Below, one piece after another: positions 7,241-13,989 of a DNA stretch of 54,314 nt. The stretch is from a virus: positions 1 to 54,314 of IMG/VR virus record IMGVR_UViG_3300042868_004434; one strand, given 5' to 3'. Both the position numbers and the translations under genes were made by a program. The notes under the pieces are model-generated. The model was not told the DNA's origin, did not search any database, and saw only the letters and a list, made by a program, of their open reading frames with translations. Every line of letters begins with the position of its first letter. The first letter of the stretch is position 1.

Positions 7241-7870
7241 CTACTTTTTCCAATACGGGATGTATCGTTGCCAGTCTTCGGTGTCCCACCGCCTACACAG
7301 CATCTCGACACGGGCGTATTGTTTCCTTCCCAACGTTCGACGCATCTTTTCTTCGGGGCTCACGGTATTTCTTCTATTGTTGGACTGCTCCTTTCTTGTA
7401 GCCCATTTGCAATTATTGGGTTCGTAATTACCGTCATTGTCCACACGCTCTACCGTGGCCCCCTCAAACGGGGGCTCGCCCATGTCCGTCAGGAACTTTT
7501 CAAAGTCGTGCCAGCGCTCGCACACCTTTATGCCTCGGCCTCCGTAGCTACCAAAATGTGTATGCGTGTCTGCGTAGCATCTCGCTATCATCCCAGACCA
7601 GCGACTGTATATCTTTGCCTGCGGGTGTCCTTTAACGCTATATCCCTCCGAGTATTTCTGGGCTTTCTTTCCCAACCGGGTAGAGCGCGCGCAGCCACAG
7701 CTGGTGGTGTTTCCGCTCTTGAGGTGCGCTGCCCACGTAAAAAACTTTGTTCCGCATTCGCACAGGCACAGGCATCTTCGCCGGGGTACTTTCCCAACAG
7801 GTCGAACCATCCTTGTTCTAAGTACTTCTAATTTTTCAAAATTTTTTTGCAGTGTTACTGGCCTGACCAT
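7241..7870 (-). CDS. HNH/AP2-type homing endonuclease-like protein
   Basis: This 209-residue protein has a Cys-rich N-terminal part ([21 protein letters not shown], then TTSCGC, about 33-60) that probably binds zinc. The central region ([55 protein letters not shown], about 90-165) is a familiar stretch of phage-borne HNH-related endonucleases. Such proteins usually behave as selfish homing genes inserted between phage genes. It lies immediately upstream of the terminase genes, a usual landing place. It has its own promoter (7898-7925) and a strong AAGGAG seven bases before ATG at 7870. A role in DNA packaging is a less likely alternative, although HNH proteins next to terminases do take part in cos cleavage in some phages. 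Confidence 0.75.
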   Translation of the reverse strand: MVRPVTLQKNFEKLEVLRTRMVRPVGKVPRRRCLCLCECGTKFFTWAAHLKSGNTTSCGCARSTRLGKKAQKYSEGYSVKGHPQAKIYSRWSGMIARCYADTHTHFGSYGGRGIKVCERWHDFEKFLTDMGEPPFEGATVERVDNDGNYEPNNCKWATRKEQSNNRRNTVSPEEKMRRTLGRKQYARVEMLCRRWDTEDWQRYIPYWKK

Positions 7871-7897
7871 ACGGACTCCTTAAAAAGTAATAGTGTT

Positions 7898-7925
7898 ATT
7901 GTATGCTGTATTTTTTAGAAGTCAA
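7898..7925 (-). promoter_or_regulatory. Sigma70-type promoter for the leftward operon
   Basis: On the minus strand TTGACT (7925-7920) and TACAAT (7903-7898) stand 16 bases apart, each matching five of six consensus positions, with an A/T-rich spacer. The predicted start lies near 7890, about 20 bases before the start codon at 7870. It is the best promoter in the divergent control region and would serve the HNH gene, and possibly the packaging and head genes beyond it. Confidence 0.65.
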
Positions 7926-8069
7926 ATTGTGTTTAATTGGTCTGCGTTCCCGTCCAATAGTGTATATACGCCGCACCCACATCACTGCCCAATACTGGGC
8001 CCTCCCCCCACCGTACCCTTCGCGTATACCACAAATAGCCCCCATTTACCCCCTATTGGTAAGATTTAT

Positions 8070-8095
8070 CTATGCATTTCATATTGATTGCATAG
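8070..8095. promoter_or_regulatory. Inverted repeat in the divergent control region
   Basis: CTATGCA (8070-8076) and TGCATAG (8089-8095) form a perfect 7-bp dyad around a 12-base A/T-rich centre, about 40 bases before the first plus-strand gene. The position suggests an operator for early rightward transcription. A TTTACCCCCTA sequence at 8045-8055, just upstream, resembles hairpin motifs near 15150 and 20710. No convincing -35/-10 pair for rightward transcription was identified. Apart from these elements and the minus-strand promoter, the 262 bases between 7871 and 8132 hold nothing I can name. Confidence 0.4.
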
Positions 8096-8132
8096 GTTGT
8101 CCCACCTCTTTGGGCATTGGAGATTACATATC

Positions 8133-8570
8133 ATGACTAATACATCTATCACTACTATCAAAACCATAGCAGACTTCGGCTTTGCCGCAGGGCGCAGCGA
8201 CGCAGGTATTGCACAATATGCAGCCAAGTACCATGCGCTATACATTGGCGCTGATGAAGACACGCAAGACGCTATGCGCCGGGACTACTGCCACAACTAC
8301 CTCGTGGGCAAGTACAGCTATACCCATGCGCAAGTAGCCATTATTGCTGAGACAAAACGCACAGAGCGCAGCGAGGAAGACCAGCGCGCTTGGAACAATG
8401 CGCAAAGCAACTTTAACTACCGGGTAGTAAACGACTGTGGCAACGTGGTCAAAGCGGCACACAAGCCCGTCAAGCAGGTGCGGGTAGCCAAGGACTTGCA
8501 AACGACCATCGCGGGCCTTGTAGCGCAGTTTGGCAAGGATGCTGTGCGCGAAGCTATGAAGCGTGTGTGA
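8133..8570 (+). CDS. Unknown early protein (145 aa)
   Basis: This is the first gene of the rightward region. The 145-residue, mostly helical protein starts MTNTSITTIKTIADFGFAAG and has a basic C-terminal part (KAAHKPVKQVRVAKDLQTTI, EAMKRV). ATG at 8133 is chosen over an upstream in-frame ATG because GGAG lies ten bases before it, similar to its neighbours (GGAGATT-). I did not recognise a family. The first position after the divergent region suggests immediate-early expression and possibly host take-over or regulation, but this is inference. A palindrome begins seven bases after the stop codon. Confidence 0.7.
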   Translation: MTNTSITTIKTIADFGFAAGRSDAGIAQYAAKYHALYIGADEDTQDAMRRDYCHNYLVGKYSYTHAQVAIIAETKRTERSEEDQRAWNNAQSNFNYRVVNDCGNVVKAAHKPVKQVRVAKDLQTTIAGLVAQFGKDAVREAMKRV

Positions 8571-8576
8571 GCTGCG

Positions 8577-8593
8577 GGTTAGAACTTCTAACC
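8577..8593. repeat. Palindrome GGTTAGAA-C-TTCTAACC, copy 1
   Basis: A perfect 17-base dyad with 8-base arms lies six bases after the stop of the first early gene. Identical copies lie at 10732, 12208 and 12471 and variants at 8998, 9485 and 14299. It has no T-run, so it is not a typical terminator. It is more likely a protein-binding site. Confidence 0.85.
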
Positions 8594-8595
8594 AT

Positions 8596-8647
8596 ACTTA
8601 TGCACTATGTTTGTACCGCGTATTGTGCGCGGTACTTATGCACTATG
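8596..8647. repeat. Direct repeats flanking a strong hairpin
   Basis: The 14-mer ACTTATGCACTATG occurs at 8596-8609 and again at 8634-8647 (both preceded by T). Between them GTACCGCG (8613-8620) and CGCGGTAC (8628-8635) form a perfect 8-bp stem with a 7-base loop. The following bases up to 8787 hold no convincing gene: a 61-codon frame at 8563 has no ribosome site and looks like chance. The arrangement fits a regulatory RNA leader or a protein-binding cluster upstream of the gene at 8788. Confidence 0.6.
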
Positions 8648-8787
8648 GCCGAACTTCCGTACATTGCGTGAGCGTTCGAGGGGGCGCGGCCTATTCCAAC
8701 CACAGCACATCATCGTGCCCGGCGCATATAGCCGCCGCGCCGCATTAACCCATAGCCACAACTACGTGTAACAACCAAGGAACTAAC

Positions 8788-9003
8788 ATGCACCCCACAC
8801 CCCAACCCACGTATGAACTTTACCGCGCTTGGGTAAACCAACCAAGTACCCTGCAACCCCGCCATGACTTGCACGGACGCCACTGCGTATGCCTAGATAC
8901 TGGAGCTGATACGGTACGCTTGTACTTCACCGAAGGGGCACTGCACTCAACACTGGCACCCAGAGAGTGTATTGCGCGCGTCAAACTGAGCAGCGCAGGT
9001 TAG
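8788..9003 (+). CDS. Small unknown protein (71 aa)
   Basis: A 71-residue soluble protein (ends CIARVKLSSAG) has AAGGA seven bases before ATG at 8788. The middle part (HGRHCVCLDTGADTVRLYFT) alternates in a beta-strand manner. No family was recognised. Its TAG stop lies inside palindrome copy 2. The weakly structured upstream region (8571-8787) separates it from the first early gene. Confidence 0.6.
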   Translation: MHPTPQPTYELYRAWVNQPSTLQPRHDLHGRHCVCLDTGADTVRLYFTEGALHSTLAPRECIARVKLSSAG

Positions 9004-9015
9004 AACCTTCTAACC
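8998..9015. repeat. Palindrome GGTTAGAA-CC-TTCTAACC, copy 2
   Basis: The 8-base arms are identical to copy 1, but the centre has two bases instead of one. The stop codon of the preceding gene lies inside the left arm, and the site is 90 bases before the next start. Confidence 0.8.
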
Positions 9016-9104
9016 CGTGAGCCTAGCCCATCGCCTTGCTTGTCAGGGCTTTGGGGTGTGCTTACTCGCCCATACTGGGCGGGCACAACCATTGGAGATT
9101 CAAT

Positions 9105-9356
9105 ATGACTACTCGTTTCATTCGCACCGGCATGATGGCATACATGGGCCTGACCGAGGCACTAGCCCGCGAGACCCCCGCGCCCGCACAACAAGCCGTT
9201 CTCTTTGGTGTACCCAAGCTACGCGCTTACGCTAACGTACCCAGCACTCATGGCTTGCGCCGCAACGTCTATGACCACAACCCCGTGCAAGTAACCTATG
9301 TACGCAGAACGGTAAGAAGCACCCGTGTAACCTATGCATACAATACGTTTGCATAG
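9105..9356 (+). CDS. Small basic protein (83 aa), unknown
   Basis: An 83-residue protein starts MTTRFIRTGMMAYMGLTEAL and ends with an Arg/Thr/Tyr-rich tail (YVRRTVRSTRVTYAYNTFA), giving a clearly basic charge. ATG at 9105 is preceded by TTGGAGATTCAAT, the GGAGATT-type site used by several genes in this part. No domain was recognised. A nucleic-acid-binding role is possible from charge alone. After the stop comes the longest non-coding stretch of the window. Confidence 0.6.
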   Translation: MTTRFIRTGMMAYMGLTEALARETPAPAQQAVLFGVPKLRAYANVPSTHGLRRNVYDHNPVQVTYVRRTVRSTRVTYAYNTFA

Positions 9357-9390
9357 CTATTTCTAACCTATGCGGGGTGTATGTACGGCT

Positions 9391-9419
9391 AAAAGTGCGT
9401 AGCTGAAACCACTTTTTTT
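9391..9419 (+). terminator. Weak rho-independent terminator-like stem
   Basis: AAAAGTG (9391-9397) can pair with CACTTTT (9410-9416), and the T-run extends to 9419. The stem is short and A/T-rich, so termination would be weak. It lies 35 bases after the stop of the gene at 9105-9356. Confidence 0.35.
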
Positions 9420-9484
9420 ATTACGCATCTTTTCCAGCGTACTGCCACCCCGTTTTTAAGCGTAAGTCGTTGATTCATAAGCGC

Positions 9485-9501
9485 GGTTAGATTTTCTAAC
9501 C
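9485..9501. repeat. Palindrome GGTTAGA-TTT-TCTAACC, copy 3
   Basis: Seven-base arms match the family, while the three-base centre differs (TTT). It lies in the non-coding region, just upstream of the A/T-rich run, which would suit an operator. Confidence 0.75.
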
Positions 9502-9809
9502 CTTACTTACCTTACAATAACATTATTATATATATACACATGAGAGAACGTATATGTACGTGTAGGTGTATAAAGCTATGCACTCTAGGTGCAATTACCA
9601 TGTGCGTTCATAGCTTCCTCCGTACAAACGCATGCATAATTATTTCGCGGCGCCACCCCAAAACTGTACAAAATTCAGACCAGAAGTGAGCATCCATGCG
9701 GGTTTTTGCCCGGCAAAAGGCCTGTTTTTGACTACGCATTTTGAGGCCGTTCTTGCACTCGCCTGCGTTTTAATATTCTGTACACACAACCTATGAAACC
9801 TGATGTACA

Positions 9810-10778
9810 ATGCAATTCTCTATAACTTCCACGAAAGTGACACCTCCCATGCGACCAACCACCATACAACGCGTAACAAACGTAATGCGTAGCTTCCCCG
9901 AAATCCAACCGCACGTCATACACGCCGTGACCGCCGCGCTCTCTACAACAAACAAAGAGGTGCGTACTGATAGTAAATGGAAAGCTATGCTCTCCGCGCT
10001 AGCAACTGACCGACGCTCTATATCTCAAAACATGGGTAAGCGTAGCGAAGATATGCGCCCGCTATACGAAGAATACCTATGCATAATGGACGCGGTAAAA
10101 GAAAAAATGTGCATAGCTTCTCTTACTCAGTCGCCCAGCGAAGCCCACGCCGCAGCACTCAAAGCCAACGAAGTGCGCGTACTAGAAGGCAAAGCGCCCA
10201 ACGGCACGAACTCCTCACACTGGCCGACATGGGTACCGCCGCGCATCCGCGACGCGTTCATAACCAAACTGAGCGCCACCTATGCGCGCACGCACCAACG
10301 CCAGGGTACACGCTTCACCCCCTTCATGACCGCCACGCACCGCAAGTACACCAAACAAGTGATGGACAACACACTGGCCACGATCAAGCGCATAAGGAGC
10401 ACTCATGCTTCGGTAGAAGGGGGAACCTCGGGCTACACACCGTACCGGGCTCTGTATCTCTGCGCTGCACGGATGGCGGAGAAGGCCCTATATACAAGGC
10501 TCAAGGGGTACGAGCTAGGCACACACAACACCATCGACCACCCGCTGCCTGTGAACTGGCTTGCCTTACTTGACGCACCGATGCGCGCGAGATTGCGCGA
10601 GGCACAGGTGAACCCCAACGCCGTGAGCCTTGAAGGCCTTGACCACTTCTACGAGCCGCCACGCGGCATCGACCCGGGCGAGGCACTGCCGGAGCTAGCC
10701 GACGAAGACAAAGCCCACGCGCAAGAGCACGGGTTAGAACTTCTAACCGACGACAACCAAGAAGGAGAAGAGATATGA
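9810..10778 (+). CDS. Unknown protein (up to 322 aa)
   Basis: This is a soluble protein of up to 322 residues. The N-terminal half is helical and basic (IQRVTNVMRSFPEIQPHVIH, SKWKAMLSALATDRRSISQN). The middle has an Arg/Lys-rich segment (TPFMTATHRKYTKQVMDNTL), and the C-terminus is acidic (PELADEDKAHAQEHG..., DDNQEGEEI). No family was recognised. The start is uncertain: ATG at 9810 has no clear Shine-Dalgarno site, and in-frame ATGs at 9849 and 9885 are alternatives. Palindrome copy 4 lies within the last coding bases, reading L-E-L-L-T. The stop overlaps the ATG of the next, frameshifted small gene (ATGA at 10775). Confidence 0.65.
   Translation: MQFSITSTKVTPPMRPTTIQRVTNVMRSFPEIQPHVIHAVTAALSTTNKEVRTDSKWKAMLSALATDRRSISQNMGKRSEDMRPLYEEYLCIMDAVKEKMCIASLTQSPSEAHAAALKANEVRVLEGKAPNGTNSSHWPTWVPPRIRDAFITKLSATYARTHQRQGTRFTPFMTATHRKYTKQVMDNTLATIKRIRSTHASVEGGTSGYTPYRALYLCAARMAEKALYTRLKGYELGTHNTIDHPLPVNWLALLDAPMRARLREAQVNPNAVSLEGLDHFYEPPRGIDPGEALPELADEDKAHAQEHGLELLTDDNQEGEEI
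10732..10748. repeat. Palindrome GGTTAGAA-C-TTCTAACC, copy 4 (inside coding sequence)
   Basis: This is an exact copy of the 17-base dyad placed 30 bases before the stop codon of the 322-aa gene. Its presence in coding sequence at a gene end matches the general placement of the family at gene boundaries. Confidence 0.85.
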
Positions 10779-10922
10779 AACCCCACATATATATATATAG
10801 TTAACGGACGCTGGACGTGGGACTACTATGGCAAAGCACAAGCGTCGCTGGGAACACTGCGGGAATTAGTACGCATGAACGTAGCCGCAGCCATATTCTG
10901 CAACCGAGCCAACCAAGAGTAA
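10775..10922 (+). pseudogene. Small gene frameshifted at an (AT)6 tract; possible phase-variable gene
   Basis: ATG at 10775 overlaps the upstream stop (ATGA) and has AAGGAG seven bases before it, so it should be translated. The frame reads MKPHIYIYS and stops at once, after an uninterrupted (AT)6 run (10787-10798). Right after the run a different frame reads coherent protein, VNGRWTWDYYGKAQASLGTL, continuing to RMNVAAAIFCNRANQE and a TAA at 10920-10922. That frame has no start of its own because a TGA blocks it just upstream. Adding one AT unit, or removing two, joins both parts into one protein of 49 residues (or 47). So this is either a disrupted gene, a repeat-length switch or a base-call error in the repeat. 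Confidence 0.6.
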
Positions 10923-10981
10923 ACACCGCTGCCAGTCGGCCACTGGCGATACAACGGGGGACACACCCCAAGGAGATTGAC

Positions 10982-11230
10982 ATGACAAACCCGCACCTAC
11001 TACCACAACCCGTGATGACACACGAGGTACACATACGCAGGGGCAGACTGATAAACACAGACCCGCAACGCCGATGCTACAACGGAGCCTACTTCAGCAG
11101 TCATATAGAGTGGAGTGAATGGGAGCATTGGGACGACGCACCGTCCGAGGAAGCTGCACAGCTAACCGCGCGCCTGTTTGCACGGGACACCCAGCAGTTG
11201 AAGGTCGTAGCTAAGGGAGCTTCAAAATGA
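10982..11230 (+). CDS. Small unknown protein (82 aa)
   Basis: The 82-residue protein starts MTNPHLLPQPVMTHEVHIRR. A strong AAGGAGATTGAC precedes ATG at 10982, which is why the longer upstream frame is rejected. The Trp/Glu-rich centre (HIEWSEWEHWDDAPSEEAAQ) and a basic end (VVAKGASK) are the main visible traits. No family was recognised. The stop overlaps the next start (ATGA), so translation is coupled to the NinX-like gene. Confidence 0.65.
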   Translation: MTNPHLLPQPVMTHEVHIRRGRLINTDPQRRCYNGAYFSSHIEWSEWEHWDDAPSEEAAQLTARLFARDTQQLKVVAKGASK

Positions 11231-11613
11231 AAATCAAAACGAGTGAACTAACAGGCGCTGCCCTTGACTGGGCGGTACACATTGCCCTGCATGGCGCGTG
11301 TAAAGGCTATGCCGAACACCAGTATTCAACCGACTGGTCACAAGGTGGGCCGATCATTGAGCGGGAGGGTATCACTACCGCATTTTGCAGTGGTGATTTG
11401 GGTGAGCCGCGAACCTACTGGATTGCAACTAATGAGCAGCAATCGTGGGATTACGGTTACGGCCCATACCATGAACAAGATGAAGATAGGTCTTTGTGCA
11501 TCTCAAAGCCTAATGTAACCAAAGGCCCCACACCACTAACCGCAGCCATGCGCTGCTATGTGGCAAGCAAACTAGGTGATGCAGTGGAGGCGCCCGATGA
11601 CCTTACAAGTTAA
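11227..11613 (+). CDS. NinX/DUF2591-like phage protein
   Basis: The 128-residue protein shows the pattern of the DUF2591 (NinX) family: MKIKTSELTGAALDWAV at the start, YSTDWSQGGPIIEREGI in the middle and GPTPLTAAMRCYVASKLGD near the end. Members are common in the nin region of lambdoid phages and in many other tailed phages; their molecular function is not established. The length agrees with the family. ATG at 11227 overlaps the preceding stop, and the end overlaps the next gene by 17 bases. Confidence 0.85.
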   Translation: MKIKTSELTGAALDWAVHIALHGACKGYAEHQYSTDWSQGGPIIEREGITTAFCSGDLGEPRTYWIATNEQQSWDYGYGPYHEQDEDRSLCISKPNVTKGPTPLTAAMRCYVASKLGDAVEAPDDLTS

Positions 11614-11812
11614 CCGCCAAATATCGGGCAGCTCCTGCGTGATATACAAACACCGCGAGCACTACATAGATGTTCGAACTAGCGTGCGCAGCACGCGCTA
11701 CCACAGTGCAGAATGCGTGCGTAACGGGCAGGTGTATCGTAGAGTAGACATCGACTTGGCGGGGGATGCGCCAGAGCAGATAGTGCAACTTGTAAGAGAG
11801 GAACTACTATGA
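11597..11812 (+). CDS. Small unknown protein (71 aa)
   Basis: The 71-residue protein begins MTLQVNRQISGSSCVIYKHR. ATG at 11597 lies seven bases after GGAGG, inside the end of the NinX-like gene. The remainder (HYIDVRTSVRSTRYHSAECV, YRRVDIDL) suggests a small beta-rich fold. The stop overlaps the next start in an ATGA. No family was recognised. Confidence 0.6.
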   Translation: MTLQVNRQISGSSCVIYKHREHYIDVRTSVRSTRYHSAECVRNGQVYRRVDIDLAGDAPEQIVQLVREELL

Positions 11813-12012
11813 CCGCAGACCGACGACCGCGTAACCGCCCGAAGGCACAGCGCTTACCCGACGGGAGATACCTTCGCTGGAGCTGGCGCTATTCAGCATG
11901 GCAGGTGCAGTCCGGCCCGCTGCGCGAGTGGAGGAACATCCGCCCTGAGCTGGCACGCTGCTACGCCGCCGCTGGGTTCCCCATAGGTACGCACGGAACG
12001 GTAAGAGAGTAA
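11809..12012 (+). CDS. Small basic protein (67 aa)
   Basis: A 67-residue, Arg- and Trp-rich protein (RPRNRPKAQRLPDGRYLRWS, WRYSAWQV) has a strong positive charge in its first half. It is coupled to the upstream gene by an ATGA overlap at 11809. The charge and size are compatible with nucleic-acid binding, but no motif was recognised. Confidence 0.6.
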   Translation: MTADRRPRNRPKAQRLPDGRYLRWSWRYSAWQVQSGPLREWRNIRPELARCYAAAGFPIGTHGTVRE

Positions 12013-12044
12013 ACAGCACTCATTAATCAAACCGGAGGTATACG

Positions 12045-12203
12045 ATGAAACCATCCACACAAGACGAAGTATTTGCAGCCAAAGCAAGGCAGTTGGCACA
12101 CACCGCCGAGATGGCGCGGGAAGAGGCCGAGCAGTATGCAAGGGACATAACCGACAAAAAGCTGCGCAAGCAGGTAATGGACGAGCTGGATATATACGAC
12201 TGA
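12045..12203 (+). CDS. Small helical protein (52 aa)
   Basis: ATG at 12045 is preceded by CCGGAGGTATACG, a strong ribosome site. The 52-residue product starts MKPSTQDEVFAAKARQLAHT and is one long charged helix (coiled-coil-like; AEQYARDITDKKLRKQVMDE) with an acidic end. No family was recognised. Palindrome copy 5 begins five bases after its TGA. Confidence 0.6.
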   Translation: MKPSTQDEVFAAKARQLAHTAEMAREEAEQYARDITDKKLRKQVMDELDIYD

Positions 12204-12207
12204 ACCC

Positions 12208-12224
12208 GGTTAGAACTTCTAACC
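12208..12224. repeat. Palindrome GGTTAGAA-C-TTCTAACC, copy 5
   Basis: An exact copy sits between the stop at 12203 and the ribosome site AAGGAGATTGAC of the next gene. Confidence 0.85.
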
Positions 12225-12242
12225 ATAACCAAGGAGATTGAC

Positions 12243-12467
12243 ATGGATGTAAAAGAAAAGTTTGTTGCTTTTTGCGTGAAGCAGATACCTGTGTGCGAAG
12301 ACGACGAAGACCTTGAAGACGACGAAGACCTTGAAGACGACGAAGACCTTGAAGACGACGAAGACGACGGCGTTTCACTTACACAAGCGGTGATATTTGC
12401 CTTTTTACAACTGGCCGCCGTTGGTGCAGCGATAGCAGCGCTTACGTGCCTCGCGCTATATCTGTAA
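12243..12467 (+). CDS. Acidic-repeat single-pass membrane protein (74 aa)
   Basis: The 74-residue protein has three parts: an N-terminal segment with two Cys (MDVKEKFVAFCVKQIPVC), a hexapeptide repeat EDDEDL (about 19-42), and a hydrophobic C-terminal helix (AVIFAFLQLAAVGAAIAALT plus CLALYL, about 48-74) long enough to span the membrane. AAGGAGATTGAC precedes ATG at 12243. The very acidic soluble part next to a membrane anchor could mimic DNA or bind a basic partner at the inner membrane, but this is speculation. The repeat is also present at DNA level and could change length by slippage. Confidence 0.65.
   Translation: MDVKEKFVAFCVKQIPVCEDDEDLEDDEDLEDDEDLEDDEDDGVSLTQAVIFAFLQLAAVGAAIAALTCLALYL
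12297..12365 (+). repeat. 18-bp tandem repeat encoding EDDEDL
   Basis: The unit GAAGACGACGAAGACCTT occurs three times without change (12297-12314, 12315-12332, 12333-12350), followed by a 15-base partial copy. Whole-unit gain or loss keeps the reading frame. Perfect identity suggests recent expansion. Confidence 0.9.
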
Positions 12468-12470
12468 CCC

Positions 12471-12487
12471 GGTTAGAACTTCTAACC
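12471..12487. repeat. Palindrome GGTTAGAA-C-TTCTAACC, copy 6
   Basis: An exact copy begins three bases after the stop of the acidic-repeat gene and 57 bases before the next start. Confidence 0.85.
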
Positions 12488-12543
12488 ACACCGCGACTGG
12501 TCGGACACCAGTAACAAACGCCCACAGAGGCATGGAGATTGAC

Positions 12544-13989
12544 ATGAACTACGACATACATTTTCAACATATATGGAACCTAGCGGCAAGCGCTATACGC
12601 CACACAACACGCCTAGCCCGCCTCGGCGTGACGGGTACTGAACCCCGGCAGTGGTGGATAGACCTCGCGGACAAGTACAGGCTACACCCCGTGATAATGC
12701 GCATCATCAAAGAAGGCGTACGTCCAATGGACTGGCAACAGCTACTATTAGAGTGGCCACACGTCAGCACCGAGGACGAGACACAGATCGCTTACACACG
12801 CGACGAGGCCAAGGGCAAGGCAGACGTGCAGACACGCACGAGCATAGGTAAGTACTTAAGCCGTCACTGGCCCCATGTACCAGACCACGAGCGCAGGGAT
12901 TGGGCAGGCACGTTCACACCCGCGAAGTATGAGATGCGCGACACGATGGAGGGGATCATCTGTGGCATAGAGTTCGGGCCGCAGTCGTGTATGAAGTCTT
13001 CGCATGGTGGTATCCCGTTCAATGATGTGAACCACGAGCAGTTGGTGTGCTGGCAGACAGACAAGAGCGTGAACGTGCCTTGGCACCGGCACCCGTACTC
13101 GGTGTATGACCCCAAGCTGGGCTGGAGGATGGCTGTGCGTATTGACCCGGGCCGTCCCGATATAGTCATGGGCCGCGCGCTGGTGTTTGTTGATGACGAC
13201 AACGATAGCAAGGTATTCGTGCGCAGCTATCAGCGCAACTCCGCAGGCGACCACTGCAACTCAGGCAGTGACGAGAAGCTGGAGACGTGGCTACGTGACC
13301 AAGGCGTGTGCAAGCAAAGCGAGTGGGATGATGGGACACCTGTTAAACACATGCAGCACCCGAACGGCGACAACATCATGATGCCATACCTTGACGGTGG
13401 TACACAGAACGCGACGCTGCGCAACGGCTATGTCGAGATAGAAAGCGACGGCGACCTTGACTGCACCAACACCGACGGTACTGCGGGGGAGGAAGAGGGA
13501 AGCATAGGCGACTGCGAAGACTGCGGCACGACAGTGCGCGAGGGCGACGACTACATGCACGCAGAGTATCACGAAGACCGTCTTGTATGTGACTGCTGCC
13601 GCAGCGACTACACGTATGTCGAGGGTGGCCGTGGTGCAAGGGAGTACTACGTGCGGGACGAACAAGCTATCGAAGTGAGCGGTAACTGGTACGACAGCGA
13701 GAACCTGCCGGACTCTATCGTAGGACTGCACGATGGTGAGTATGCACACCAAGACGACGTGGTGTATATCGAGTCATGCGAAGCGTACTATTTAGCCGAA
13801 GACGAGGACGTGTGTATCACAGCGGACGGCGAGTGGCAGCTACGTGAGGACTGCGTTAAGTGCGATGACGGCGAGTGGCGCTTGACTGACGACTGCGTTG
13901 AAGTGGACGGCGAGTGGTACGAGGAAGGTACCGAGCCGGACGAAGAAGACGAGACACAAATGGAATTACCCCTAGGAGAAACGAAATGA
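12544..13989 (+). CDS. Unknown protein (481 aa) with Cys motifs and acidic repeat tail
   Basis: The 481-residue protein starts MNYDIHFQHIWNLAASAIRH, with GGAGATTGAC immediately before ATG at 12544 (four upstream codons are ignored because they would contain the ribosome site). The first 300 residues contain Trp-rich patches (TWLRDQGVCKQSEWD, WADP-like turns) without a known motif. At about 324-360 the pairs CEDCGTTV and LVCDCC look like one zinc-binding unit. The last 120 residues are very acidic, with repeats around a W-L-x-D-C core (DGEWQLREDCVKC, DGEWRLTDDCVEV, DGEWYEEG). It directly precedes, and overlaps, the M20-type peptidase gene. A structural or protein-interaction role is possible. 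No function is assigned. Confidence 0.7.
   Translation: MNYDIHFQHIWNLAASAIRHTTRLARLGVTGTEPRQWWIDLADKYRLHPVIMRIIKEGVRPMDWQQLLLEWPHVSTEDETQIAYTRDEAKGKADVQTRTSIGKYLSRHWPHVPDHERRDWAGTFTPAKYEMRDTMEGIICGIEFGPQSCMKSSHGGIPFNDVNHEQLVCWQTDKSVNVPWHRHPYSVYDPKLGWRMAVRIDPGRPDIVMGRALVFVDDDNDSKVFVRSYQRNSAGDHCNSGSDEKLETWLRDQGVCKQSEWDDGTPVKHMQHPNGDNIMMPYLDGGTQNATLRNGYVEIESDGDLDCTNTDGTAGEEEGSIGDCEDCGTTVREGDDYMHAEYHEDRLVCDCCRSDYTYVEGGRGAREYYVRDEQAIEVSGNWYDSENLPDSIVGLHDGEYAHQDDVVYIESCEAYYLAEDEDVCITADGEWQLREDCVKCDDGEWRLTDDCVEVDGEWYEEGTEPDEEDETQMELPLGETK

Larger units (their letters stand above)
9357..9809. other. Non-coding, A/T-rich region with several dyads
   Basis: No convincing gene is seen in these 450 bases. 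It holds a weak terminator-like stem (9391-9419), a palindrome copy (9485-9501), an A/T-rich run (9510-9540, containing TTATTATATATATA) that could unwind easily or carry a -10 element, an inverted repeat AAGCTATG/CATAGCTT (9573-9580 and 9609-9616), and a perfect palindrome TTTTGCC-C-GGCAAAA (9704-9718). Such clustering of A/T-rich DNA and dyads is compatible with a replication origin or a strong control region. Nothing here proves either. Confidence 0.5.

Noticed and set aside
8571-9810. tRNA genes or a CRISPR array in the non-coding early region
   Set aside because: No cloverleaf with a T-arm and acceptor pairing was found, and the repeats are palindromes scattered between genes, not regularly spaced with spacers.
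8577-12487. Reading the GGTTAGAA palindromes as rho-independent terminators
   Set aside because: The stems are A/T-rich, only 7-8 bp long with loops too short for a stable RNA hairpin, and none is followed by a T-run.
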